The notes beneath the pieces are model-generated. The model did not search any database, had not been told where the DNA came from, and saw nothing but the letters and a program-made list of their open reading frames with translations. This document shows positions 32,837-41,902 of a stretch of DNA of 64,000 nucleotides, piece after piece (position 1 is the stretch's first letter; each line of letters starts with the position of its first letter). Source of the DNA: Bradyrhizobium sp. AUGA SZCCT0283 (GTDB lineage Bacteria; Pseudomonadota; Alphaproteobacteria; Rhizobiales; Xanthobacteraceae); contig NZ_JAFCLU010000025.1 in NCBI RefSeq assembly GCF_018130385.1, forward strand, positions 38,653 to 102,652. Reading direction: 5' to 3'. The position numbers were made by a program, and so were the translations under genes.

Positions 32837-35146
32837 TCAGAGATTATGCTGCTTCTGTGCCTCGCGGATCGCGATCCAGACCCGTTCGGCCGTGGCCGGC
32901 ATGTCGATGTGATCGATCTTGTACTCGCGCCACAGGCCCTCGATGATCGCGTTGACCACCGCGGGACAGGAGCCGATCGCACCCGCCTCGCCCGCCCCCT
33001 TGACGCCGAGCGGATTGGTCGTGCACGGCACGTTGTGCGTTTCGAAATGGAATGACGGGCCGTCGGAGGCCCGTGGCAACGCGTAGTCCATGAAGGTGCC
33101 GGTGACGAGCTGGCCGTCGGTTGCGCTGTAGACCGCCTGCTCCATCAAGGCCTGGCCGATCCCTTGCATCGCCCCGCCATGCACCTGGCCGGCCAGCAGC
33201 AGCGGATTGAGCGTCACGCCGAAATCGTCGACGATGACATAGTTGACGATCTTGATGATGCCGGTGGCGGGATCGATCTCGACTTCGGCGAGATGCGTGC
33301 CGTTCGGGTAGGTGCCATCGGCCTGCGCGAAGGTCGCACTCGCATTCAGTTTCGAGGGATCGACACCCGGGCGTTTTGCGAGGTCGGCGAAGCTGATCGA
33401 ACGGTCGGTGCCGGCGATGCGCACGACGCCATTGCTGATCTCGAGGTCGCCGGCGCTGGTCTCCAGCGCCTCGGCCGCGATCTCCTTCAGCTTGGCCCCG
33501 AGAGCGCGGGTCGCGCGCTCGACGCTGACGCCGCCGGTCGGGATCGACGCCGAGCCGCCGGTGCCGAGACCGGTGGCGATCTTGTCGGTGTCGCCCTGCA
33601 GGACGTGGACGCGCTCCGGCGGCACACCGAACTGCTCGGCGACGAGTTGCGCGTAAGCCGTCTGGTGGCCCTGCCCGCTCGACTGGGTGCCGATCAGGAT
33701 AGAGATGTCGCCATTGGGATCGAGCGCGACATTGGCGGTCTCCTCGCCCATCGTGCCGCAGACCTCGACATAGCAGGCCATGCCGATGCCGCGCACCAGG
33801 CCTTGCTTCTTCGCCGCCTTGGCGCGTTTGGAAAATTCCTTCCAGTTGGCGACTTCCATCGCGCGCTTCATATGCGCGGTGAAGTCGCCGGAATCGTAGA
33901 CCTTTCCGGTCGCCGTCTTGTAGGGCATCGCCCTCGGCGGAATGAAATTCTTGCGCCGGATCGCGTCCGGCGTCATGCCGAGCTTACGTGCCGCCGCATC
34001 GACCAGACGCTCGACCACATACGCAGCCTCAGGCCGCCCGGCGCCGCGATAGGCATCCACCGGCACGGTGTTGGTGAAGACGGTGCGGACGCGGCAGTGG
34101 AAGGCCTGGATGTCGTAGAGCCCGGGCAGCATGCCGGCGCCGCCATGCGGGATATAGGGCCCGAAGGTCGAGAGATAGGCGCCCATGTCGCCCATCAGGT
34201 CGACGTCCATGCCTAAGAACTTGCCGTCCTCGGCCAGCGCCATCTTGGCGGTCGTGGCGTTGTCGCGGCCCTGCGCGTCACCCATGAAGTGATCGGAACG
34301 GTCAGCGGTCCATTTGATGGTCTTGCGCAGCTTGCGCGCCGCCACCGAAATCAGCGCGTACTCGCGATACGGAAACAGTTTTGTGCCGAAGCCGCCACCG
34401 ACGTCGGGACAGATGATCCGCATCTTCTCCATCGGCATCTTCAGCACCATGCCGCACAGGATTTCGCGCAGGCGATGGCTGCCCTGGCTGCCGATCGTCA
34501 GCGTCAGGTGATCACGCTTGGCGTCGTATTCGGCGACGGCTGCGCGCGTTTCCATGAAGTTGGTGATGACGCGCGGGTTGACGATCGATACTTCGGCGAC
34601 CGCATGCGCCTTGGCAAAGGCAGCCTCAACCGCCTTCTTGTCGCCGACCGGCACGTCGAACAGCACGTTGCCGGGCTTGTCGGGCCAGACCTGCGGCGCG
34701 CCCTGCTTGACGGCGTTGACGACGCCGACCACCGAAGGAAGCGGCGTCCATTTGACGTCGATCGCCTCGATCGCGTCGCGCGCCTGGTCGATGGTATCGG
34801 CGACCACGAAGGCCACGGCGTCGCCGACATGGCGCACCTCGTCCCTGGCGAGGATCGGGTATGGCGGGCCGGTGAAGGGATCGGTTTCCAGGTTGAACAG
34901 GCAAGGCAGATCGCCGAGATCGCCGACCTCGGCCGCGGTCAGAATCAGCGACACGCCCGGCATCCCGCGGGCCTTGGTGACGTTGATGGTGAATTTCGCG
35001 TGCGCATGCGGCGAGCGCAGCATCAGCGCGTGCATCGCGGGCTGTGGCGAATGGTCGTCGGTATAGCGGCCCTTGCCGCGAATGAGCGCGTCGTCTTCCT
35101 TGCGGAGAACGCTTTGACCGACGCCGAATTTGATGGGAGCTGCCAT
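32837..35146 (-). CDS. Xanthine dehydrogenase family molybdopterin-binding subunit (CoxL-like, form II)
   Basis: 769 residues, full length for a molybdenum hydroxylase large subunit. The N-terminal KFGVGQSVLRKEDDALIRGK and GRYTDD are typical. The active-site loop reads AYRGAGRPEA, the form II (CoxL-like) signature; form I CO dehydrogenase has AYxCSFR. The catalytic glutamate lies in GVKGAGEAGAIGSCP. It probably oxidises an aldehyde or N-heterocycle; CO oxidation is not supported. The medium (FAD) and small (2Fe-2S) subunit genes normally beside it are absent, so it is orphaned or relies on subunits elsewhere. No Tat signal is seen. Confidence 0.9.
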   Translation of the reverse strand: MAAPIKFGVGQSVLRKEDDALIRGKGRYTDDHSPQPAMHALMLRSPHAHAKFTINVTKARGMPGVSLILTAAEVGDLGDLPCLFNLETDPFTGPPYPILARDEVRHVGDAVAFVVADTIDQARDAIEAIDVKWTPLPSVVGVVNAVKQGAPQVWPDKPGNVLFDVPVGDKKAVEAAFAKAHAVAEVSIVNPRVITNFMETRAAVAEYDAKRDHLTLTIGSQGSHRLREILCGMVLKMPMEKMRIICPDVGGGFGTKLFPYREYALISVAARKLRKTIKWTADRSDHFMGDAQGRDNATTAKMALAEDGKFLGMDVDLMGDMGAYLSTFGPYIPHGGAGMLPGLYDIQAFHCRVRTVFTNTVPVDAYRGAGRPEAAYVVERLVDAAARKLGMTPDAIRRKNFIPPRAMPYKTATGKVYDSGDFTAHMKRAMEVANWKEFSKRAKAAKKQGLVRGIGMACYVEVCGTMGEETANVALDPNGDISILIGTQSSGQGHQTAYAQLVAEQFGVPPERVHVLQGDTDKIATGLGTGGSASIPTGGVSVERATRALGAKLKEIAAEALETSAGDLEISNGVVRIAGTDRSISFADLAKRPGVDPSKLNASATFAQADGTYPNGTHLAEVEIDPATGIIKIVNYVIVDDFGVTLNPLLLAGQVHGGAMQGIGQALMEQAVYSATDGQLVTGTFMDYALPRASDGPSFHFETHNVPCTTNPLGVKGAGEAGAIGSCPAVVNAIIEGLWREYKIDHIDMPATAERVWIAIREAQKQHNL

Positions 35147-35207
35147 CGTATCTCCAATTGTCCTGGAGCACGATGACGCCTCTTCGAACCGTCATCCGCC
35201 CCATCTT

Positions 35208-35265
35208 TTTGTTTGAGCATGGCCCTTTCGGAAAACCGGTACCCACTTTTCCGGGTCATGCTCTA
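35208..35265. repeat. Dispersed palindromic repeat, family 2 copy 2
   Basis: Begins TTTGAGCATGGCCC and ends GGGTCATGCTC with a central GGAAAACCGGTACCCACTTT. It matches the 32221-32265 element in inverse orientation. It lies in the 296-base gap between the CoxL-like gene and the outer-membrane protein gene; apart from this repeat and the terminator at 35389 the gap holds nothing recognised. Confidence 0.6.
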
Positions 35266-35388
35266 GAAGCGTTCCATATTGCAGCGGTTCGCGCGTCAGC
35301 GCAAACCGCTTTCGCCCGAATAGCCACAGCACCGGCGCAACGGACTCGCCGCGCACCACAACCCTTTTCGCGCTTGCACACACAAAAC

Positions 35389-35412
35389 AAGCCCCGGGCG
35401 ATGCCGGGGCTT
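35389..35412 (-). terminator. Rho-independent terminator of the outer-membrane protein gene
   Basis: A 9-base perfect stem, AAGCCCCGG (35389-35397) with CCGGGGCTT (35404-35412), and a six-base loop. On the minus strand it is followed by TTGTTTTGTGTG, a T-rich tail. It lies about 30 bases after the stop of the gene at 35443. Confidence 0.8.
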
Positions 35413-35442
35413 TGATTTGACGGGAGGAAGATAACGCCGAAA

Positions 35443-36309
35443 TCAATACTTCGCGATCACCGGGCCGCCGAAGGCGTAGTTGAGGCCGACGCGCAGGACG
35501 TGGTCGCGGAAGCGCGTATCCACGTTCGCGCTGATCAGGCTGCCCGGCGCGAGCGTGAAGGTCCCGGCCCGGAAGCTGTCGAATTCCATGTAGAGATATT
35601 CGAGCTTGGCGCTCCAGTTGTTGGTGATCTTGCCTTCGACACCGGCGCCAACCGTCCAACCAAAGCGAACGTCGCTGCTTGAACCGACCGAAGCAACCGC
35701 AACACCGTTGGGGTTGAAGCCGGCGAGCGCGCCGGTGGTCTTGAACGAGCCATAGGCCAGACCGCCCGTGCCGTAGAACAGAACTCTAGGGGTCGCAAGC
35801 ACGCCGACGCGGCCGCGCACGGTGCCGAACCATTCGAGGTGCGTATCAACGGCAAGGCTCGTTCCGGTGGCGCCAGGGGGCAGGAACGTCAGGCCGGGAA
35901 GGCACGGACCGCCGATGAGCGTCGCGGCGCAGCTAAAGACTCCGCGTCCCTTCTCGTCCGACCACTGCGCGTCAGCCTCCAGACCGAACACCCAGTTGCT
36001 GCTCTGCCAATTGTAACCGATCTGACCACCGGCAATGGCGCCGTTCATGTCGTAGCCGGCGCCGAGGATCGAGCCGGCGGGAGGCACGATCGGCACCCCG
36101 GTGAGCGTGTTGAAATAGGAAACGTCGGAATTGCCGCGGCCCCAGCTATAGCCGACGTTGCCGCCGATATAGAAGCCGGTCCAGTTCCAGACCTCGACCA
36201 TGGCGGGCGGCGCTTTGGTGTAGCGCGGAGCCATGTCCGCTGCGGATGCTATCGAAGTCACAGCCACAATAGCCAGTGCCGAAGCCGCGATTGCCTTAAA
36301 AGCGCGCAT
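35443..36309 (-). CDS. Outer-membrane beta-barrel protein (Omp25/Omp31/RopB-like porin family)
   Basis: 288 residues. The signal peptide is FKAIAASALAIVAVTSIASA. The mature N-terminus (ADMAPRYTKAPPAMVEVWNW) and TGFYIGGNVGYSWGRG are diagnostic of the rhizobial Omp31-type eight-stranded barrel family. Alternating hydrophobic strands continue to the C-terminus, which ends HVLRVGLNYAFGGPVIAKY. It sits in the outer membrane, and a terminator at 35389-35412 ends the transcript. The 170-base gap upstream to murJ carries the promoter. Confidence 0.93.
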   Translation of the reverse strand: MRAFKAIAASALAIVAVTSIASAADMAPRYTKAPPAMVEVWNWTGFYIGGNVGYSWGRGNSDVSYFNTLTGVPIVPPAGSILGAGYDMNGAIAGGQIGYNWQSSNWVFGLEADAQWSDEKGRGVFSCAATLIGGPCLPGLTFLPPGATGTSLAVDTHLEWFGTVRGRVGVLATPRVLFYGTGGLAYGSFKTTGALAGFNPNGVAVASVGSSSDVRFGWTVGAGVEGKITNNWSAKLEYLYMEFDSFRAGTFTLAPGSLISANVDTRFRDHVLRVGLNYAFGGPVIAKY

Positions 36310-36481
36310 GGGAGCCCCTCTCTGAAAAACCGTTAATTGAATCTGGGATCAACTTAACGCGGAGTCGTCCTCCAATCATGCGCGGATCGGCCGCAAGTGG
36401 CGTTTTTTGGGCAGTTGTTGCAAAAATGCCCGAATACAGCCATAAGCCGCAGATTCAAAAACTTCCTTTATTTACAATAAC

Positions 36482-38017
36482 TTATGATTTCCGGTCACGC
36501 ACCAGCGAGAATATCCACCCCCTGCCAAACAGCAGCAGGATCGCAACCCCGTACACAAAGGCCCCGGCCGCGACCAGCAGCAGCAACGCGGTCTCGTCCC
36601 GGAAGGTGTGCATTTGCGCGAAATAGACGCTGGCGAATCGCGCGGTGGCCCAAAGTGCGGCGGCGAGCAGGACACCGGCCGCCGTGAACTTGGCGAGCGA
36701 CGTGATCCAGGCGCGGTCGAGTTCGAGGTAACCTGCCCGCACCGCGAAGAAGAGCACTAGCAACAGGTTGACCCAGGCCCCGACGGCAGTGGCGAGCGCC
36801 AGGCCGATTTGCGCCAGCGCACCCATTAACGCGACCTTCAGCGCCACGTTGACTGCAACGCCGGTCAGCGCCGCCTTGACCGGCGTCGCGGTGTCCTGAC
36901 GGGCGTAGAAGGTCGCCACCGCGCTGCGGATGGTCACGAACGGAATGAGTCCGATCGCGTAAGCCGCCAGCGTGGCGCCCGCGGCAACGGCATCCGCCTT
37001 CGAGAACGCGCCGCGCGCAAACATCGCGCGCATGATGACGTCAGGCACGGTCAGGAAGGCCGCGACGAACGGCACCGAAAACAACAGCGAGAATTCGAAC
37101 GCCCGCCGCTGCGCGGCCGATGCACCGGTGACATCGTTCGCGGTGAGGCGCCGCGACATTTCCGGCAACAGCACGGTGCCGATCGCGATCCCGATCACGC
37201 CGATCGGCAACTGGTTGAGACGGTCGGCGTAATACAGCGCCGAAAGCGCGCCTGCCGGCAGAAAGGTCGCGATGATGGTGTCGGCGAACAACGCGATCTG
37301 CGTTCCCATCGAGCCGATGGTCGCGGGGCCCAGCGCCCGAAAGAACGCGCGCACGTCTTCGTCGAACTTGACGGAAGCGAATTTCGGCAGGATGCCGGAC
37401 TTTGCCGCGTCACCCGCCAGCAGCAGGAATTCAAGGATGCCGGCGAGCAGAACGCCCCACGCGGCGGCGTAGCCCGCGCCCGGAAAGAACGCGGCGAGCG
37501 CCAGCGTCGCCATCATCGACAAATTGAGAAAGATCGGCGCGGCGGCAGCACTTGCGAAGCGATGCATCACGTTGAGCATGCCGCCGTACAGCGTCACCAG
37601 CGTGATCAGCAGCAAATACGGAAACGTGATCCGCGTCAGTGAAATCGCCAACTCGCCGCGCGCCGGGTCGTCCTTGAACCCCGGCGCAAGGACGGCGATC
37701 ACCTCCGGCATGAACACCCAGGCCACGACGAGCAGAATCACCTGGGCGGCAAACAGCAGCGTGAAGATGCGGTCGGCGAACACCCGTGCGGATGCTTCGC
37801 CCTTGCCGTGCAGATGCGCATAGGCCGGCACGAAGGCGGCGTTGAAGGCGCCCTCGGCGAAGATCGCGCGAAAATGATTGGGCAGCCGCAGCGCCACGAA
37901 GAACGCATCCGCCACAGGTCCCGCGCCGAGAATGGCGGCGAGCATGATGTCGCGCGCGAATCCGGTCAGCCGCGAGAGCAGCGTGTAACCGCCGACGGTA
38001 AAAATGCGTCCGAGCAT
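36482..38017 (-). CDS. murJ: Lipid II flippase MurJ (MviN)
   Basis: 511 residues with about fourteen hydrophobic segments. It flips undecaprenyl-PP-MurNAc-pentapeptide-GlcNAc across the inner membrane. Family strings include GYTLLSRLTGFARDIMLAA, GPVADAFFVALRLPNHFRAI with FAEGAFNAAFVPAYA, and ALYYADRLNQLPIGVIGIA. The ATG at 38017 begins the conserved first helix. It opens the cell-envelope region; the next gene upstream (DegT-type) is about 115 bases away with a palindromic repeat between. Confidence 0.95.
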   Translation of the reverse strand: MLGRIFTVGGYTLLSRLTGFARDIMLAAILGAGPVADAFFVALRLPNHFRAIFAEGAFNAAFVPAYAHLHGKGEASARVFADRIFTLLFAAQVILLVVAWVFMPEVIAVLAPGFKDDPARGELAISLTRITFPYLLLITLVTLYGGMLNVMHRFASAAAAPIFLNLSMMATLALAAFFPGAGYAAAWGVLLAGILEFLLLAGDAAKSGILPKFASVKFDEDVRAFFRALGPATIGSMGTQIALFADTIIATFLPAGALSALYYADRLNQLPIGVIGIAIGTVLLPEMSRRLTANDVTGASAAQRRAFEFSLLFSVPFVAAFLTVPDVIMRAMFARGAFSKADAVAAGATLAAYAIGLIPFVTIRSAVATFYARQDTATPVKAALTGVAVNVALKVALMGALAQIGLALATAVGAWVNLLLVLFFAVRAGYLELDRAWITSLAKFTAAGVLLAAALWATARFASVYFAQMHTFRDETALLLLVAAGAFVYGVAILLLFGRGWIFSLVRDRKS

Positions 38018-38072
38018 GCGCCGCTTCTAGCGCATATTCGCGAGACGGGGAAATCAGGCAGTCAGCGGTTTA

Positions 38073-38138
38073 GGCATGATCTTGTCCGAAAACCGAAGGC
38101 CATTTTGCGCTAACCCGGCCCTTCGGGTCGAGATCATG
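38073..38138. repeat. Dispersed palindromic repeat, family 2 copy 3
   Basis: Bounded by GGCATGATCTTG and GAGATCATGC, with internal CCGGCCCTTCGGGTC. It fills most of the gap between murJ and the aminotransferase gene and overlaps the last few bases of the latter (stop at 38134). Confidence 0.6.
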
Positions 38139-39285
38139 CAGAAAGCGCGCCGCGCACCGCCTCGATGACGCGATCCTGCACCGGCTCGTCAAGATAGGCG
38201 TGAATCGGCAGGCTGATGACATCGTCCGAGAGCTTTTCGCTCACCGGCAGCCCGCCATCCGCCACCGGGAAACCCTTGTACGCGGTCTGCTGATGCATCG
38301 ATTTCGCATAATAGACCATCGTCGGAATACCCTGCGCCTTCAGCGCTGCGGCGAAACCGTCGCGGGCGACCCCCTTGGGCAGTCGGATGGTGTACTGCGC
38401 CCAGACCGAGGTGCATCCGGAAGCCAATTGCGGCACCGTCACGACGTTGCCGAGGCCGCGCCCATAGCGCTCCGCAACGCGGTTGCGGGCCGCGATCTCG
38501 TCCTCGAAAATCTTCAACTTCTCGATCAGGACCGCCGCCTGCATGGTATCGAGGCGTCCGGTCAGGCCAAGGCGCACATTGTCGTATTTGTCGGAGCCCT
38601 GGCCGTGAACGCGGATGCTGCGCAGCGTCTCGGCAAGCTTGTCATCATCGGTAAAGATGGCGCCACCATCGCCGAAGCAGCCGAGCGGCTTGGTGGGGAA
38701 GAAGCTGGTCGCGGTCGCCAGTCCCAAAGAGCCGATCCGGCGGCCCTTGTAGCTCGCGCCAAAACCCTGGGCTGCGTCATCGAGCACGAACAGGCCCTCG
38801 GCCTGCGCGACCTCGGCGATCGCATCGTGGTCGGCGCTCTGGCCGAACAGGTCGACCGGGATCACGGCCCGGGGCTTCAGGCCGCGCTGCTTCGCCGTCG
38901 CGATGCCGCGCCGGAGCGAACCGGCATCCATGTTGAAGGTTGCTGCATCGACATCGACGAATACCGGCGTCGCGCCCGTCAGCGCCACGGCTTCGCCGGT
39001 CGCGCAGAACGTGAACGATGGACACAGGACGGCGTCCCCCGGGCCGACTTCCCTGGCCATCAACACCATCAGGAGCGCGTCGGTGCCGCTCGCGCAGCTC
39101 ACGACATACTTGGCGCCGCAGAAATCCGCCAACGCCTTCTCCAGCACGGCGACTTCCGGACCATTGATGAAGAGGCAATGGCTCATCACACGCGCGATCG
39201 CCTCATCAATCGATGTGCCGAGCCGCCGGCGCTGCGAGCCGAGGTCATAGAAGGGAACGGGTTCTGGACGCATGTGCTGGTTCAT
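38134..39285 (-). CDS. DegT/DnrJ/EryC1/StrS family sugar aminotransferase (WbpE-like)
   Basis: 383 residues, fold type I PLP enzyme that transaminates keto-sugar nucleotides. VVSCASGTDALLMVLMA, FVDVDAATFNMD, the DDAAQGFGASYKG block and the PLP lysine in FFPTKPLGCFGDGGA are characteristic. Neighbouring Gfo/Idh oxidoreductase (29 bases apart) makes a WbpB/WbpE pair likely, as in synthesis of 3-amino-glucuronic acid derivatives; the exact sugar is inferred. ATG at 39285; a second ATG four codons later is possible. The product would feed the O-antigen genes that follow. Confidence 0.9.
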   Translation of the reverse strand: MNQHMRPEPVPFYDLGSQRRRLGTSIDEAIARVMSHCLFINGPEVAVLEKALADFCGAKYVVSCASGTDALLMVLMAREVGPGDAVLCPSFTFCATGEAVALTGATPVFVDVDAATFNMDAGSLRRGIATAKQRGLKPRAVIPVDLFGQSADHDAIAEVAQAEGLFVLDDAAQGFGASYKGRRIGSLGLATATSFFPTKPLGCFGDGGAIFTDDDKLAETLRSIRVHGQGSDKYDNVRLGLTGRLDTMQAAVLIEKLKIFEDEIAARNRVAERYGRGLGNVVTVPQLASGCTSVWAQYTIRLPKGVARDGFAAALKAQGIPTMVYYAKSMHQQTAYKGFPVADGGLPVSEKLSDDVISLPIHAYLDEPVQDRVIEAVRGALSA

Positions 39286-39314
39286 GGAGCCTTGCTAGGA
39301 TCGGAATTGAGAGT

Positions 39315-40331
39315 TCAGCCGGCGACGCGGCGCGGTCCCTTGCGCGCGGCGGAGGCCGCGGGCTTGGCGGGCTGCTCGAGGCAGCGGATCGCGATTTCGA
39401 GACTGGCGACGCCCTCGTCGCCGGAAACCGCCGGCACATTGCCGGTGCGGACGGCATCGAGGAATGCGATCAGTTCGGCGCGCAGCGGTTCGTCATGGCC
39501 GACCGGCAGATGCCGCATCGAATAGCTGCCGTCGGGCTTGAAGCCGAAGCATTCGGTCACCTGGCGCGTCAGGAGATCGCCCATCACATATTTGCCGCGG
39601 GTCGCGACCGTGACGCTGCGCGCCTTGAACGGCGTCAGCCAGTTGGTGTTGATGTGGGCGAGCACGCCCGAGGCGGTGCGGAACTGCAGCAGCGCGATAT
39701 CTTCGCGCTCGGCGACCGCGCTGGAAAGCTGCGGCTGCACCTCGACGATATCGGATTCGGTGAACCAGCGGATCAGGTCGATATCATGCACGGCCAGATC
39801 GATCACCACGCCGACATTGGACATCCGCGGCGGAAACGGCCCGACGCGGGTGATGCCGATCGAAAGAATATCCTCGCCCGAGATCGCCTGCTTGATCGCG
39901 GCGACCGCCGGATTGAAGCGCTCGACATGGCCGACCATCAGCGTCACGCCGGCGCTGCGCGCCGCGTTGACGATGTCCTGCCCCTCCTCGACCGTCGTGG
40001 CGACCGGTTTCTCGACCAGGATGTGGATGTTGCGCGTGATGCAGGCGAGCGCAATCTCGTGATGGAGATGGGTCGGCGCCGCGATGGTGATGGCGTCGAC
40101 GCCTTCGTCGAACAGCTCCTCAAGATCGGCGAACGCGCGGCAGCCGGCGAGCGCGGTGGCGCGCGCGCGGTGTTCCGGCAACGGATCGACGATGCCGATC
40201 AGCGTCACCCCGGGCAGACCGGCCAGCACGCGGGCATGGTTGCTGCCCATCACGCCCGCGCCGACCACGCCGACGCGCAAGCCGCGTTTTGCATCGGTCT
40301 TCGCGTCAGATGCGGACCCTTTGGTACTCAT
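39315..40331 (-). CDS. Gfo/Idh/MocA family oxidoreductase (WbpB-like)
   Basis: 338 residues. Rossmann motif GVVGAGVMGSNHARVL, the EKP tripeptide in HILVEKPVATT, and VIDLAVHDIDLIRWF in the C-terminal domain define the family. It oxidises a nucleotide-sugar carbon so that the adjacent DegT-type aminotransferase can act. Residues 1-16 are a charged, probably disordered lead, and the C-terminus is Lys/Ala-rich. No UDP-GlcNAc 6-dehydrogenase (WbpA) or acetyltransferase (WbpD) is seen in the window, so they must be elsewhere or the pathway differs. Confidence 0.9.
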   Translation of the reverse strand: MSTKGSASDAKTDAKRGLRVGVVGAGVMGSNHARVLAGLPGVTLIGIVDPLPEHRARATALAGCRAFADLEELFDEGVDAITIAAPTHLHHEIALACITRNIHILVEKPVATTVEEGQDIVNAARSAGVTLMVGHVERFNPAVAAIKQAISGEDILSIGITRVGPFPPRMSNVGVVIDLAVHDIDLIRWFTESDIVEVQPQLSSAVAEREDIALLQFRTASGVLAHINTNWLTPFKARSVTVATRGKYVMGDLLTRQVTECFGFKPDGSYSMRHLPVGHDEPLRAELIAFLDAVRTGNVPAVSGDEGVASLEIAIRCLEQPAKPAASAARKGPRRVAG

Positions 40332-40482
40332 GATTTGTCGACCCCAAGCAGATTCTGCGCCGGTAACTTCCCCGGCGGTTCTCTAGCACGCCGTCACAGA
40401 TGTGGCGAACTCGATCGACCGTTTTTGGACACGTTTTGATTCAAAGAATTACAGCCGCCGGCCCGGTGAAACCACCGCTCGT

Positions 40483-41901
40483 TCAACTGCGCTGGTAGTC
40501 GTCCTCGATGCGGATGATGTCGTCCTCGCCGAAATAGCTGCCGGTCTGGACTTCGATCAGTTCGAGCTGGATCTTGCCGGGATTCTCCAGCCGGTGCACC
40601 GCCCCGATCGGGATGTAGACCGATTCGTTCTCGTGCACGGTCTTGACCAGTTCGTTGACGGTCACCTGCGCTGTTCCGCGCACCACGATCCAGTGCTCGG
40701 CGCGGTGGTGGTGCTTCTGCAGCGAGAGCCGCCCGCCCGGCTTGACGATGATGCGCTTGACCTGGTGACGGTCGCCATTGTCGACCGACTGATAGGATCC
40801 CCAGGGCCGGTGCACCCTGATGTGATCCTCGGTCACCTGCGGCGCCACCGCCTTCAGCTTCGCGACCAGCCGCTTCAGCCCGTTGGCGTCCTGTTGCCTG
40901 GAGACCAGCACGGCGTCCTGGGTCGCGACCACCACGAGGTCGTCGACGCCTTCGAGCGCAACCAGCGCGCGGTCGGTCGATACGTTGCAATTGCGGGAAT
41001 CCTCGAACACCGCCGCACCCCGCGCCGCGTTGCCGTCGCCATCCTTGCTGGACAATTCCCACACCGCATGCCAGGAGCCGACATCGGACCAGCCGCATGC
41101 GACCGGCACGACCGCGGCGCGCGCGGTCTTTTCCATGACAGCATAATCGATCGAGATCGACTTCGCCGATCCGAACGCGGCCTCGTCGAGCTTGACGAAT
41201 CCGAGGTCGGTGCCCGCCTTCGTCACCGCATCGGTCACGGCCCGGACGCTGTCCGCATCGACCTTGCGATATTCGTCCGTCAGTACGGCGGCGCGGAACA
41301 TGAAGTTGCCGCTGTTCCAGAGATAGCCGGCCTCGACATAACCCGCGGCCGTTACCGGATCCGGCTTTTCGACAAACTTCGCGACCGCGCGGACCTTGCC
41401 GGAAATAACCTCGCCGGGATTGATGTAGCCATATTCTGTGGCGGCGCGTTCGGGCTGCACGCCGAAGGTCACGATGTGCCCGGCTTCGGCCGCGGTCAGT
41501 CCCTCGCGGCAGGCGGCGAGGAAGGCGGGCGTGTCGCGAACCACGTGGTCGGCGGCGAGCGCCAGCACGATCGCATCCTTGTCGCGCGCCTCTGCGAAGG
41601 CGGCGCCGGCCGCGATCGCGGGCCCCGAATCGCGCCGCATCGGCTCGAGCAGCACGTCGGCCTCCAGCCCGATTTCGGCCAGTTGCTCGAGCACCATGAA
41701 GCGATAGGCATTGTTGGTGATGATGACGGGCCGTTCGAACAGTGTCGCATCGGAAACCCGCAGCAGCGTGTCCTGGAACGTCGAGCGCGCCCCGAACAGG
41801 GACAGGAACTGCTTGGGGTGAACCTCGCGCGAGGCCGGCCACAGCCGCGTTCCCGCACCGCCGCACATGATCAGGGGGATAATTCGTCGGTTCATCGGCA
41901 T
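40483..41901 (-). CDS. manC: Mannose-1-phosphate guanylyltransferase / mannose-6-phosphate isomerase
   Basis: 472 residues, bifunctional type II enzyme. The N-terminal nucleotidyltransferase has IMCGGAGTRLWPASREVHPK and FVEKPD; the C-terminal cupin isomerase domain (about 365-472) has RPWGSYQ, KPGGRLSLQKHHHRAEHW and VHENESVYIPIG. It makes GDP-mannose for LPS or exopolysaccharide. The ATG at 41901 is chosen over 41895 because AGGA lies six bases upstream. Its start is one base from the stop of the upstream epimerase gene, so translation is coupled. Confidence 0.94.
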   Translation of the reverse strand: MPMNRRIIPLIMCGGAGTRLWPASREVHPKQFLSLFGARSTFQDTLLRVSDATLFERPVIITNNAYRFMVLEQLAEIGLEADVLLEPMRRDSGPAIAAGAAFAEARDKDAIVLALAADHVVRDTPAFLAACREGLTAAEAGHIVTFGVQPERAATEYGYINPGEVISGKVRAVAKFVEKPDPVTAAGYVEAGYLWNSGNFMFRAAVLTDEYRKVDADSVRAVTDAVTKAGTDLGFVKLDEAAFGSAKSISIDYAVMEKTARAAVVPVACGWSDVGSWHAVWELSSKDGDGNAARGAAVFEDSRNCNVSTDRALVALEGVDDLVVVATQDAVLVSRQQDANGLKRLVAKLKAVAPQVTEDHIRVHRPWGSYQSVDNGDRHQVKRIIVKPGGRLSLQKHHHRAEHWIVVRGTAQVTVNELVKTVHENESVYIPIGAVHRLENPGKIQLELIEVQTGSYFGEDDIIRIEDDYQRS

Positions 41902-41902
41902 C

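Noticed and set aside
32837..35146. A form I carbon monoxide dehydrogenase large subunit
   Set aside because: The active-site loop is AYRGAGR rather than AYxCSFR, and the other subunits are absent.
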